NCBI RefSeq assembly: GCF_024199795.1 | Contig: NZ_JANADK010000001.1 | Coordinates: 4,712,001-4,776,000 of the forward strand | Direction of reading: 5' to 3' | DNA length: 64,000 nt | From: Bradyrhizobium sp. CCGB01 | GTDB taxonomy: Bacteria > Pseudomonadota > Alphaproteobacteria > Rhizobiales > Xanthobacteraceae | Shown: positions 32,526 through 40,646 of the stretch, piece after piece | How positions within the stretch are numbered: the first letter of the stretch is position 1 | Layout: the number at the start of each line of letters is the position of its first letter | The notes under the pieces: model-generated | What the model was told of the DNA's origin: nothing | The model's database searches: none | Seen by the model: the letters and a program-made list of their open reading frames with translations, nothing else | Program-made: the position numbers and the translations under genes

Positions 32526-32555
32526 TCAGCTCGCCATCCCGGTTACGGCAAGGCG

Positions 32556-33125
32556 CTATGCACGACGATATGTCTGTACAATCAGCCGCGCGTGCACGGC
32601 GCGCAAGTCAGCGCTAATCCGCGTCTGTCCCGTCGTGACAAAGGACAGCCAGGCACCGTCGGCGGCGAGACGCACGATGTGGAGCTCGGGCGCGGCGTCG
32701 GTCGTACGGTGACGCTTCAGGCGGGCCTTCATCCAGTCGTTCCAGAGCCGGCGCAGTGACGGATCCGTGACCACGACCATGCTCAAGGCGGCCCAGGGTG
32801 TCGCGAAGCCGAAGGCCTTGCCCGTGAACACTGCATTCACATAGGCGCGCGTAAAGCTGCCGCGTGGCTTGGGATCGACCTCGATGGCAGCGTCGATCTC
32901 TGTGTCGACACGGGCGAGGAGGTCGGCGAACAGGCCCTCGATCAGCGCCTGCTTGCTGCCGAAATGATGAAACAGCCCGCCCTTGGTGACCCCGGCTGCC
33001 GCCGCGACCGCCTGCACCGTCACGCCGGCGACGCCGTGGTCCATGGCGATGGCCGCTGCGCAGTCGAGCAGGGCGCGTCGCACCTGCTCGGGCTGCTTGG
33101 CGCGGGTATAGGCGCTCGCCGGCAT
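32556..33125 (-). CDS. TetR/AcrR-family regulator of the SMR efflux pump
   Basis: A 189-residue repressor with a helix-turn-helix at about 35-55 (VQAVAAAAGVTKGGLFHHFGSKQALIEGLF) and a variable C-terminal ligand domain. Its ATG overlaps the stop of the SMR gene (TGATG), so the two are co-translated. A likely operator, a 12-base palindrome, lies upstream of the SMR gene at 33499. It is expected to sense compounds exported by the pump. Confidence 0.9.
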   Translation of the reverse strand: MPASAYTRAKQPEQVRRALLDCAAAIAMDHGVAGVTVQAVAAAAGVTKGGLFHHFGSKQALIEGLFADLLARVDTEIDAAIEVDPKPRGSFTRAYVNAVFTGKAFGFATPWAALSMVVVTDPSLRRLWNDWMKARLKRHRTTDAAPELHIVRLAADGAWLSFVTTGQTRISADLRAVHARLIVQTYRRA

Positions 33126-33469
33126 CAATGCGCCGTGGTCTGCGAGAACAGGTTGATGACCACGACCCCTGACACGATCAGCCCGATGCCGACGAAGGCC
33201 GCGGCGTCCAGCATCTGGCGGAACAGCACGAAGGAAACGGTCGCGGTCAGGATGATGCCGACGCCGCCCCAGATCGCATAGGCAATGCTCAGGGGAATGA
33301 CCCGGATCGCCACCGACAGCGCGTAGAACGAGGCGACATAGAACAGCACCATCGCGAGCGTCGGCCACGGCCGCGTGAACTGCGCGGACTGCTGGAGGAA
33401 GGCGGACGCCGTGACCTCGAAGACGATGGCGAGGGCAAGCGCTGCGTAGGCGTTGAAGGCGGAGGTCAT
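33125..33469 (-). CDS. Small multidrug resistance (SMR) family transporter
   Basis: A 114-residue, four-helix inner-membrane proton antiporter of the EmrE/SugE type. It keeps the essential glutamate of helix 1 in IVFEVTASAFL and the YAIWGGVGIILTA segment of helix 3. SMR pumps export quaternary ammonium, polyamine or guanidinium compounds; the subtype is not clear here. The ATG at 33469 (after GAGG) is taken over a GTG at 33484. It forms an operon with its TetR. Confidence 0.92.
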   Translation of the reverse strand: MTSAFNAYAALALAIVFEVTASAFLQQSAQFTRPWPTLAMVLFYVASFYALSVAIRVIPLSIAYAIWGGVGIILTATVSFVLFRQMLDAAAFVGIGLIVSGVVVINLFSQTTAH

Positions 33470-33498
33470 GACGGGCTCGAGCACAGCTGCGCGAAAGA

Positions 33499-33510
33499 TA
33501 CCGCGCGGTA
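33499..33510. promoter_or_regulatory. Candidate TetR operator upstream of the SMR operon
   Basis: TACCGCGCGGTA is a perfect 12-base palindrome, 30 bases before the SMR start on the minus strand. Confidence 0.45.
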
Positions 33511-33696
33511 GGTATGTTTAGCATGCGTAACATGGCTTTTGCCAGAAGCCGGTATCACGTCTGAGTGACGCGCCTGCGACAGGAGGCCTCGCAAACGTGA
33601 GACGCCGATGTTCCTCGACGGGCGCCCAACGGGCTGAAGCCGCCGCGCGATGGAACGTGCGGCGGCTCCGAGGTTTCGTGGTCGTTCGGTGTGACG

Positions 33697-34362
33697 CTAG
33701 TTGATCCGCACGGAGAGCTCGACGTCTTCGGCAAAGGCCGTGGACATGTATCCGCTTCCGGGCCTGCGTACCCGCGCGAGATAGTCGGGGCTGTCGTCGG
33801 CATTGTCGGCAACGATGATCGCGCCCGGCTTGAGATGGCCCTCGACCAGATCCAGGATCTCCGGGTACAGCGCCTTGGCGCCGTCGAGCAGCACGAGATC
33901 GATCCGATCGGGCAGGTCCTTGCTCAGCGTCTTCAGCGCATCACCCTCGCGGATTTCGACGAGATCGATCAGCCCGCCGGCCGAGAGGTTCTCACGCGCA
34001 CGTGCCGCCTTGGACGGCTCGAACTCGCTGGTGATGAGGCGGCCGCCGCCATTGTCGCGCAAGCCAGCGGCCAAATGCAGCGTCGAGATGCCGAACGAGG
34101 TGCCGAATTCGACGATCGTTTTGGCGCGCGAACTACGCGTCAGCATGTAGAGCAGGTGACCGGTCTCGCGCGAGACCGCGAGCGGTACGTCCTTCAGGCG
34201 TGCGTAGAGGTCGCGGTAATCGGTCTTGCTCTGCATCATCCGAGTGCGGTCGGCGTCGGTCACATCGGCGAAGGCGGCTCGCGTTGTGCCGCGTGCTGCT
34301 TCGTCCTGGTCGAACAGGCGATCCAGCAGCGGCGCAAGCGATGTGATGGTTGGAGTGGTCAT
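33697..34362 (-). CDS. SAM-dependent O-methyltransferase
   Basis: A 221-residue methyltransferase of the class I (O-methyltransferase family 3-like) type. The SAM site is seen in KTIVEFGTSFGISTLHLAAGL (around 81-101), with acidic ribose-binding region ITSEFEPSKA and the catalytic/metal segment DLVLLDGAKALYPEIL then GAIIVADNADDS. Substrates of the group are often catechols or similar phenolics. It is divergent from a TetR gene at 34460 and separated by a strong operator-like palindrome. Confidence 0.9.
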   Translation of the reverse strand: MTTPTITSLAPLLDRLFDQDEAARGTTRAAFADVTDADRTRMMQSKTDYRDLYARLKDVPLAVSRETGHLLYMLTRSSRAKTIVEFGTSFGISTLHLAAGLRDNGGGRLITSEFEPSKAARARENLSAGGLIDLVEIREGDALKTLSKDLPDRIDLVLLDGAKALYPEILDLVEGHLKPGAIIVADNADDSPDYLARVRRPGSGYMSTAFAEDVELSVRIN

Positions 34363-34409
34363 GTGAGGTCTCCGAGTTTTTTAGCGAAGCGTGTGCTTGC
34401 GTGCGGGTT

Positions 34410-34435
34410 GAAATACGACTAATTCGTCGCATTTC
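34410..34435. promoter_or_regulatory. Operator-like palindrome between the methyltransferase and TetR genes
   Basis: A 26-base imperfect inverted repeat. The left arm is GAAATACGACTAA and the right arm TTCGTCGCATTTC, with 11 of 13 positions complementary. It is 48 bases from the methyltransferase start and 25 from the TetR start. It is the likely binding site of the TetR protein. Confidence 0.65.
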
Positions 34436-34459
34436 CTATTCGCATTGCCCGGGTGCGCC

Positions 34460-35104
34460 ATGGCCGATCGCCGAAGCCGTTCAGTTTCCTCACGAAAACA
34501 GCCGCAACAGGCCCGCTCCAACGAGCTTGTGGCGGCCATTCTGGATGCCGCTGTTCAGGTCCTGGCAAAGGAGGGCGCGCAGCGTTTCACCACGGCGCGG
34601 GTGGCGGAGCGGGCCGGTGTGAGCGTCGGATCGCTCTATCAATATTTTCCGAACAAGGCCGCGATCCTGTTCCGCCTCCAGAGCGACGAGTGGCGGCGCA
34701 CGAGCGAGCTCTTGCGCGGTATCCTCGCGGATTCGGCGAAGCCGCCCTTGGTGCGGCTGCGCGCGCTGGTCCACGCCTTCATCCGTTCCGAGTGCGAGGA
34801 GGCTGCGATGCGCGGCGCGCTCAGTGATGCCGCGCCGCTCTATCGCGACGCGCCCGAGGCGCAGGACGCGCGCGCGGCCGGCGAAGGCATTGTCGCAACC
34901 TTCATGCGCGAGGCGCTGCCAAAGGCCTCGGAGGCGACGCGCGAGCTTGCCGGGGAGTTGATCAAGACGACGCTGGCCGAGGTCGGTAAACGGTTCTCGG
35001 AGACGCCGCGCAGCGAGGCCGAGATTGCGCGACACGCCGACGGGCTGGCTGACATGTTCTGCGCCTACCTCGACAAGCTTGCAGGCCGCGGACGTCATTC
35101 CTGA
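34460..35104 (+). CDS. TetR/AcrR-family transcriptional regulator
   Basis: A 214-residue regulator with a basic N-terminus and helix-turn-helix at about 44-65 (TARVAERAGVSVGSLYQYFPNKAAILFRL). The C-terminal half is helical and includes the pattern FIRSECEEAAMRGALSDAAPLY found in one TetR subgroup. It is transcribed away from the O-methyltransferase gene and the palindrome at 34410 lies between them, which suggests direct control of both. An ATG at 34445 is an alternative start. Confidence 0.9.
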   Translation: MADRRSRSVSSRKQPQQARSNELVAAILDAAVQVLAKEGAQRFTTARVAERAGVSVGSLYQYFPNKAAILFRLQSDEWRRTSELLRGILADSAKPPLVRLRALVHAFIRSECEEAAMRGALSDAAPLYRDAPEAQDARAAGEGIVATFMREALPKASEATRELAGELIKTTLAEVGKRFSETPRSEAEIARHADGLADMFCAYLDKLAGRGRHS

Positions 35105-35194
35105 CATCTGCGTTTACGGCCCAATATCGTTTCGGATTCCTGGGGATCATGGGTTAGCCTTGCATCGTCTTTCGTCCAGCCCGAGTGCCGCGCC

Positions 35195-35836
35195 ATGCAT
35201 GTCCTTCGACCCCAGTTCCGCATCGAGGAGCAGCGCGCGCTGGAATTTGCGGGCCGGCGCGGCTTCGGCGTGATCGTGGCGGCGGATGCCAACGGCCCGC
35301 GCGCCTCGCACGTGCCGTTCGTGCTGGACCAGCGCGATGGGCGCGTGATCGTGCAGATCCATTTCACGGCAAAAAACCCTCTGGTCGAGCTTGCCGACGG
35401 CGTCAGGCGCTTCCTGCTGATCGTTGCCGGCGACGATGCCTACATCTCCAATGATTGGTACGCCTCCCGTGACAATGTCTCGACCTGGCTTTACGAGGCC
35501 GTGCACTTGTCGGGTGTGGCGCATCTGCGCAGGCACGATGAGAACCGTGGCCATGGCGATGCGCTGCTGGCCGTCGCCGAGGCACGGCTGCCGAAGCCGC
35601 CCTGGGACCTCACGCAGATGGAGCCGGCCAAGCGCGAGAGCATGCTGGCGGCGATCCGGGTCGTCGATCTCGTGGTCGACACCGTCGAGGGACAGGCCAA
35701 GCTCAACCAGCACAAGGGCGATGCGGATCATGTCGCGGTCGCCGATCGATTGGCGCGGTCGGACGAGACGGGGCATCAACGGCTGGCGCGGAAGATGCAG
35801 GCGCTGCGGCCGGGGCTGGGGTACGAGACACCGTAA
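35195..35836 (+). CDS. FMN-binding negative regulator, PaiB family
   Basis: A 213-residue protein of the PaiB family (flavin-reductase-like split barrel). The N-terminus MHVLRPQFRI and the segment SHVPFVLDQRDGRVIVQIHFTAKNPLVE, then YISNDWYASRDNVSTWLYEAVHLSG, are typical, as is QAKLNQHKGDADH. Members were named for repression of sporulation genes in Bacillus; many are FMN-dependent enzymes of unknown substrate. It appears monocistronic. Confidence 0.9.
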   Translation: MHVLRPQFRIEEQRALEFAGRRGFGVIVAADANGPRASHVPFVLDQRDGRVIVQIHFTAKNPLVELADGVRRFLLIVAGDDAYISNDWYASRDNVSTWLYEAVHLSGVAHLRRHDENRGHGDALLAVAEARLPKPPWDLTQMEPAKRESMLAAIRVVDLVVDTVEGQAKLNQHKGDADHVAVADRLARSDETGHQRLARKMQALRPGLGYETP

Positions 35837-35840
35837 ACTT

Positions 35841-35923
35841 GTAACCCGGATGGAGCGCAGCGAAGCCCGGGATTCTATGTTGCGGCGAGAGTCCCGGATT
35901 ACGCTGCGCTCCATCCGGGCTAC
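35841..35923. repeat. Interspersed palindrome, complete CCCGGATGGAGCGCAGCGA copy
   Basis: The left arm GTAACCCGGATGGAGCGCAG and the right arm CTGCGCTCCATCCGGGCTAC flank a central AAGCCCGGGATT...CCCGGATTACG section. It sits between two plus-strand genes and is the most complete copy of this family in the window. Confidence 0.85.
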
Positions 35924-35976
35924 GCCAACCACTGCTACGCTTGCCACATCCGGCATTTGACCCTACGGACTTCTGC

Positions 35977-36789
35977 ATGCTCGTCATCTCCATTCAAAGC
36001 CAGGTGGTCCACGGCCATGTCGGCAACAGCGCGGCGGCCTATGCCATGCAGGCCGAGGGCGTGAACGTCGCGGCGGTGCCGACGACGCTGCTGTCGAACC
36101 ATCCGCGCTATCCGACCCTGCGCGGGCGGGTGCTGGAGACCGAGCTCGTCGCCGATCTGCTGAAGGGCGTCGAGGAGCGCGATCTCGTCGACGAGGCCGC
36201 AGTGCTGGTCACAGGCTATCTGGGCTCGCCCGGCAATGCGGCCGTCATCGCCGATTTCGTCGAGCGGGCGCTGACGCGGAATTCGAAGCTCGTCTATCTC
36301 TGCGATCCCGTGATCGGCGATGACGGCCGCGTCTATGTCGCCGACGGCATCCTGGACGTGGTCCGGCACCGTCTGCTGCCGGCGGCTAACCTGATCACGC
36401 CCAACCAGTTCGAGCTCGAGCTGCTGTCGGGCACCGCTATTGCGGACGCGCCAGGCTTGCGCACGGCGTGCGCGGCGCTGGCGGGGCAGGGACGCATCGA
36501 CGTTGTCGCGACCGGCTGCACGCTTGCCGATACGGCGGACGGGCAGGTGGAAACGATCCTATGCGCGGACGGGCAGCTGTCGCGCTTTGCGACGCCGCGT
36601 CTTCCGATCCGTCCCTATGGCACCGGCGATCTGCTCACCGGCCTGATCGCAGCGCATCTGGCCAAGGGCAAGGCGGTGGAGGCGGCGGTGCGGCTCGCGG
36701 TCGAGACTATCTTTGCGGTGCTGGTACGCACGCAGGAATCCGGTTCAGCCGAGATGCGCCTCGTGCCGCTGCCCGGGCGTAAGCCGTAA
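35977..36789 (+). CDS. pdxY: Pyridoxal kinase
   Basis: Phosphorylates pyridoxal in the vitamin B6 salvage pathway. The 270-residue ribokinase-fold protein starts VISIQSQVVHGHVGNSAA, and has VYLCDPVIGDDGRVYV, the ITPNQFELELLSG block and the anion-hole motif PYGTGDLLTGL, where Asp is the catalytic base. The length fits PdxY/PdxK. It is monocistronic. ATG at 35977 is chosen because it begins the conserved core. Confidence 0.92.
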   Translation: MLVISIQSQVVHGHVGNSAAAYAMQAEGVNVAAVPTTLLSNHPRYPTLRGRVLETELVADLLKGVEERDLVDEAAVLVTGYLGSPGNAAVIADFVERALTRNSKLVYLCDPVIGDDGRVYVADGILDVVRHRLLPAANLITPNQFELELLSGTAIADAPGLRTACAALAGQGRIDVVATGCTLADTADGQVETILCADGQLSRFATPRLPIRPYGTGDLLTGLIAAHLAKGKAVEAAVRLAVETIFAVLVRTQESGSAEMRLVPLPGRKP

Positions 36790-36793
36790 CGGC

Positions 36794-38113
36794 TCAGGTC
36801 GCGCGCTTCGCGGCGGACTGCGCCGATTTCTGCGGCCTTGCCTTCTGCTCACGTGCGGCGTGCGCCCTCGACTTTGCACTGGCCACAGCCCGCCCCCTCT
36901 TCGACTTGACGTTGGCGGCTTCCTTGCGCTCCGCCGAGCCCCGGCGCGAGGTGTATTCCGGACCGTCGACCGGGCCGACATGTGGCGGATCGCGGCCGAG
37001 ATAGGGCCGGCCGATGCCGAGCGCCTTGCCGTTGGCATCGACCCACTTCCACAGGATCTCGGTCGAGACCCAGCGCTGTGCGCGGTTGTTGCCCTGGGTG
37101 CTGACGATGTCGGCGGCCATGCCGTGGCCATAACCGCCGCGCGTGCTGCCGCCGTGATAGGAGCGATTCGAGGCGGCCTTCAGTCCGCTCGCGATCGACT
37201 GGCGATAATCGTCGCGAAACGCGCTGGTGATGCCGGGCGAGAGGCCGGCGGCTTCGGCCGCGAGCAGCGTGCGAAACAGTTTTCGCTTGAAGCTCTTGTC
37301 CATGCCGCCGATGACGTAATCCATCATCGACATGCCGGCGCGTTCGGCCGCCTTCGGATCCTTCCAGCCAAAGTCCTCGTCGACCAGTTTCGTGAAGCTG
37401 CGCATCACCGTGACCGTCTTGCCCCTGCGCTTGATGGTGACGGGGCGGCGTTCCTCGACCTTGATCGAATCTTCCTTCGCCGTGCGCTGGTAGAGCGCCC
37501 AGAGATAGCGGTCGATGCAGGCGTCCATGACGAAGCACTCGTCGAGCACGGCGACGGTGTCGGCAGGCGGCGACGCCTTGCTCGGGGCGGGCGCAGGGCC
37601 GGTCGCAATCGTCGCGGGCGACAGCGCGTCTGTCGTCACGATCTCGGTGGGATCGGCCGATGCGAGTTTGACGACGGGCTCCGGCATCGGAGCCGGTGCA
37701 GCCTCGCTGACGACGGGCTCCGGTTCGGGCGAAATCTGCGGCGCGGGCGGCGCTTCCGCCGGCAAGGTCAGTGCCGGATCGGCGGAGGCGAGCTGGACGA
37801 CGGGAGCGGGCGCTTCGGGCGGTGCTGCCTCGGCAGCCATCGGGCCTGGTGTCGCGGGGCCTGGTGTCGCGGCCACAACAGCCGCGATGTCGGCCGTCAA
37901 TGCGATCCCATCTTCGATGGTCGCGGCGTGCGGGACATCGGCGAGCTCGAGACGGGTGAGATCTTTCGCGCGCGAGACGGCTGCCGCATTCGCATTGGCG
38001 CCGCTGTTCTCGATGAGGGCCGGAGCATAGGCGGACAGCGAGAGCGCCAGCCAGCCGCCGAGAACGGCCGAGGGGCAGGAGATCGCCACCAGAAGAGACC
38101 GCCGATCGTTCAT
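36794..38113 (-). CDS. Exported M15-like (D,D-carboxypeptidase/VanY-like) peptidase
   Basis: A 439-residue protein. A membrane/signal segment (SLLVAISCPSAVLGGWLALSLSAYAP) is followed by a long Ala/Pro-rich spacer up to about 170, then a compact domain. In that domain SAFRDDYRQSIASGLKA, GYGHGMAADIVS and DPPHVGP have the His-x6-Asp ... His layout of zinc peptidases of the M15 group that trim peptidoglycan. The C-terminus is Lys/Arg/Ala-rich, suitable for wall or DNA contact. The ATG at 38113 starts the signal; 38164 is an alternative. Confidence 0.8.
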   Translation of the reverse strand: MNDRRSLLVAISCPSAVLGGWLALSLSAYAPALIENSGANANAAAVSRAKDLTRLELADVPHAATIEDGIALTADIAAVVAATPGPATPGPMAAEAAPPEAPAPVVQLASADPALTLPAEAPPAPQISPEPEPVVSEAAPAPMPEPVVKLASADPTEIVTTDALSPATIATGPAPAPSKASPPADTVAVLDECFVMDACIDRYLWALYQRTAKEDSIKVEERRPVTIKRRGKTVTVMRSFTKLVDEDFGWKDPKAAERAGMSMMDYVIGGMDKSFKRKLFRTLLAAEAAGLSPGITSAFRDDYRQSIASGLKAASNRSYHGGSTRGGYGHGMAADIVSTQGNNRAQRWVSTEILWKWVDANGKALGIGRPYLGRDPPHVGPVDGPEYTSRRGSAERKEAANVKSKRGRAVASAKSRAHAAREQKARPQKSAQSAAKRAT

Positions 38114-38414
38114 GATCCCTGCCTCCAAACGGTTCGTTCGAACCAATCTTGCACAGCCAGGCACGCAACGCGTCGATTGTTCGGAGGACGGTGTGGCGGC
38201 GCAATGGCGGAAATCGGCGAGACAAGGCTTTTCGGATGGGTGTTGCCGAGACGCAACGCAGGTTCCCTGCGATTCCAGGGGCGGCTGAGAAGGGCTGCAA
38301 AGGCGGTCGCGATTGTCGTCAAATTGAATGGAGTGAATTTACTCAATCTTGGATTGCGCCCCGGTATCTCTCGCGTACCGGCAACATCTGGTTGAGTTGG
38401 GAAGGATGCGAGTT

Positions 38415-38585
38415 GTGAAATTGAAATGTCTGTTGGCCGAATTCGCCGCCGATGAATCCGGCGCCACCGCGATCGAATACGGCCTGATCGCAGCCGGTAT
38501 CGCGCTGGCGATCATCGAAATCATCTATGCGCTCGGCACCAATCTCGTCGCAAAGCTGCAATCGCTTGCGGCGGCCCTGAAATAA
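38415..38585 (+). CDS. Flp-family type IVb pilin
   Basis: A 56-residue prepilin. The leader MKLKCLLAEFAADESG is followed by the cleavage point and ATAIEYGLIAAGIALAII, a textbook Flp/Fap pilin start with Glu5 of the mature subunit. GTG at 38415 is preferred because GGGAAGG lies nine bases before it; an ATG at 38406 is in frame. No tad secretion genes are nearby, so assembly must use machinery encoded elsewhere. The 300-base gap upstream shows no clear gene. Confidence 0.9.
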   Translation: MKLKCLLAEFAADESGATAIEYGLIAAGIALAIIEIIYALGTNLVAKLQSLAAALK

Positions 38586-38666
38586 ACGTTTGCCGGTCCC
38601 TTACCTCGGGATGCACTGCCAACGCTCTTGCGGGGGCGGGAACAGTGCTCGCGAGTCTTGCGACAG

Positions 38667-38674
38667 TTAACCAT
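38667..38674. promoter_or_regulatory. TTAACCAT half-site, possible CtrA contact
   Basis: TTAACCAT lies between the pilin and the small secreted-protein gene at 38778. It is only a half-site, so support is weak. Confidence 0.25.
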
Positions 38675-38777
38675 CGCGTCCATGCGTGGGGCGCGATATT
38701 GCGATGCAGCAATGCATATCGCAATGCAGCAAATCAGCATTAGATGTGCTCCGAACCTACTTCCAGGAGCATCACCA

Positions 38778-39026
38778 ATGAACAAGAAGACTTTGTCGAT
38801 CGCAGCCGCTGTCCTCGCCATCGCGGGCTCGACTGCCGCCTTCGCTGCCGAACTGCCGTCCTATCAGGCCAGCGGCATTCCGGTTTCGCCCGTGCAGGTC
38901 CGCGTGCTCGGTGCCACCAATGTCGAACAGCAGGTGACGGCGCCCGCCACCAGCGTGACGGCGCTTCAGGCCAGCGTCCTGACGCCGCGCAAGGTGAAGA
39001 CCGCGACCGTGGGCAGCGCCCGCTGA
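38778..39026 (+). CDS. Small secreted protein of unknown function
   Basis: An 82-residue protein with a clear signal peptide (KKTLSIAAAVLAIAGSTAAFAAE) and a short mature part that is Thr/Val/Ala-rich (GATNVEQQVTAPATSVTALQASVL) and ends basic. GGAG lies seven bases upstream of ATG 38778. A terminator follows. There is no recognisable domain. Confidence 0.7.
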   Translation: MNKKTLSIAAAVLAIAGSTAAFAAELPSYQASGIPVSPVQVRVLGATNVEQQVTAPATSVTALQASVLTPRKVKTATVGSAR

Positions 39027-39074
39027 GCAGATCGCACCGAGCCGAGAGCTTGGTGCGCGAACTTCCACGACATC

Positions 39075-39106
39075 ATGGCCGGGCTCGTCCCGGCCATTTC
39101 TTTTTG
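39075..39106 (+). terminator. Terminator after the small secreted protein
   Basis: ATGGCCGGG and CCCGGCCAT form a nine-base stem with loop CTCGT, followed by TTCTTTTTG. Confidence 0.9.
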
Positions 39107-39293
39107 TCCATCCCGTTCGCGTGTTGATGCGCGTAGTGAGAATCCTCTCGCGAAAAAATTCCTCGCCACGCGCGACTTGTGTATCGCCGTTCAAAACGAG
39201 TGTGATCTCTTTAATAGTTGCTTTGCAGATCGCGGCGCTTGATGCGGGCGCCGCTTATTGGCGGCCAAGAATGGACCACATACTGGAGCCGTC

Positions 39294-39440
39294 ATGCCCG
39301 TTGCACAGAAAGCCGTGATTGCAAGCGCCTCGCCGCGCGCGTTCGTCCTCAAGCATCTCGCCCTGTTCGCAGCCGCCGCGCTGTTCGTGTTCGTGCTGAG
39401 CCTGACCTACGGGCTCGATCTCAGCCCCGGTTTCTTCTGA
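39294..39440 (+). CDS. Small single-span membrane peptide
   Basis: A 48-residue protein with a polar N-terminus and one membrane segment (HLALFAAAALFVFVLSLTYG). GGAG lies five bases before the ATG at 39294. Such short membrane peptides are easily missed; whether it is translated is not shown, but a ribosome site and a complete hydrophobic helix support it. Confidence 0.5.
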   Translation: MPVAQKAVIASASPRAFVLKHLALFAAAALFVFVLSLTYGLDLSPGFF

Positions 39441-39441
39441 G

Positions 39442-40005
39442 CTACGCACGCCTCGATGAGCGCAGGCTCGACGGCGATCTTCCGTAGAGCTCGGCGAACG
39501 CGGCGTTGAATCGGCGCAGGCTGCCGAAGCCGGCCTGGAACGCGATATCCGTCATGGTGTGATCGCCGGCATCGAGCAGACGCTTTGCGCGCTGGACGCG
39601 CAGCGTCTTTGCGAGCTGCTGCGGCGTGGCGCCGACATGGCGCTCGAACAGTCGTGCGAGATGACGCGAGGAGATGCCGAGCCGCATCGCGAGCGTCACC
39701 ACGGAATCCGCGTCGAGCGCGCCGTCGTTGATCAGCTTCACCGCGCGCGCGACCGTCGAGCGCGTGCCGTTCCAGGCCGGGCAGAACGGCGCGGTTTCGG
39801 GGCGGCAGCGCAGGCAGGGCCGAAAGCCTGCGGCCTCGGCCGCGGCCGCCGTCGGATAATAGACGACGTTGCGCGTCAGCGGCTGCTTGGCCGGGCAGAC
39901 CGGGCGGCAATAGATGCCCGTGGTCTTCACCGCCGTGAAGAAGCGGCCGTCATAGTGGGCATCCCGGCGCAGGCGCGCGGCGTTGCAAGTCTCAAAGCTC
40001 AGCAT
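39442..40005 (-). CDS. AdaA-like methylphosphotriester-sensing regulator
   Basis: A 187-residue protein with an Ada-type zinc domain and an AraC helix-turn-helix. Cys33, Cys37, Cys64 and Cys67 have the same spacing as the four zinc-binding cysteines of E. coli Ada (38, 42, 69, 72), so Cys33 should accept a methyl group from damaged DNA phosphates. The AraC part is at about 85-185 (ending MTDIAFQAGFGSLRRFNAAFAELYG). It lacks the AlkA glycosylase and the C-terminal methyltransferase domains, matching Bacillus AdaA in size. It may activate alkylation repair genes elsewhere. ATG 40023 is an alternative start. Confidence 0.87.
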   Translation of the reverse strand: MLSFETCNAARLRRDAHYDGRFFTAVKTTGIYCRPVCPAKQPLTRNVVYYPTAAAAEAAGFRPCLRCRPETAPFCPAWNGTRSTVARAVKLINDGALDADSVVTLAMRLGISSRHLARLFERHVGATPQQLAKTLRVQRAKRLLDAGDHTMTDIAFQAGFGSLRRFNAAFAELYGRSPSSLRSSRRA

Positions 40006-40123
40006 GGCCGGATCATAGCGCATGTCCGCGCGGGCGGAAGGGCCGCGGGATGACCGAGTCCGATTGTGGCGAGCCGCAACGCGCATGGCGGCCTAGAAGG
40101 CGGCCTTCAATCAACATCCCTCG

Positions 40124-40561
40124 ATGCAAGCTTTGGAGCGCGCCGTGACCAGCCCGAAAGACATCGTCCTCAACGCCTGGAAGACCTTTTCCTCGCGCGA
40201 TGCGAATCGCATCGCCGCGTTGTTCACGGAGGATGCCGAATGGATCGCGCCGAAGGGCAACGCCACCGCCGTCGCACTCGATCACGCCGATCACATGGTC
40301 GGCGCGCAAGCGATCGCGCGCTTCATCGCGCAGGAGATGCACCGGATGTTTTCGGAAGTCGATATCGCCTTTCGCGGCGTCTACGCCGACGGCGATGTCG
40401 TGATCGTGGAGGAGCGGATGCGCGCGACGCTGCCCGGCGGCAAGCACTACGAGAACGACTATTGCTTCGTGTTCACGGTGGCCGGCGGGAAAATCCGCGA
40501 GGTCAGGGAATACATGGACACGCGCAAGGGATGGCGGATGGTGTTCGGCGAGGGGGCGTGA
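40124..40561 (+). CDS. SnoaL/NTF2-like protein
   Basis: A 145-residue protein with the alpha+beta-barrel pattern of SnoaL-like (NTF2 superfamily) proteins: AWKTFSSRDANRIAALFTEDAEWIAP, AIARFIAQEMHRMFSEVDIAF and YCFVFTVAGGKIREVREYMDT. Family members are small isomerases, dehydratases or ligand carriers. It is next to, and divergent from, the AdaA-like gene. Substrate unknown. Confidence 0.82.
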   Translation: MQALERAVTSPKDIVLNAWKTFSSRDANRIAALFTEDAEWIAPKGNATAVALDHADHMVGAQAIARFIAQEMHRMFSEVDIAFRGVYADGDVVIVEERMRATLPGGKHYENDYCFVFTVAGGKIREVREYMDTRKGWRMVFGEGA

Positions 40562-40646
40562 TGATTGGGCCCACGGAAACTCACCGCGTGCCAGACCTGC
40601 AACTGCGTGGGTTGAGGCGGCCTGCGCGCTGACATAGAGCTTGCGG

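Noticed and set aside
32556..33533. A 325-residue TetR protein
   Set aside because: The first part is the SMR gene region read in another frame; the ATG at 33125 with TGATG overlap gives a normal 189-residue TetR.
33637..33667. Intrinsic terminator of the O-methyltransferase gene
   Set aside because: The GC hairpin (AGCCGCCGC with GCGGCGGCT) is real, but no T-run follows on either strand.
38149..38418. 89-residue plus-strand frame before the Flp pilin
   Set aside because: No ribosome site, no conserved pattern and it runs through the pilin start in another frame.
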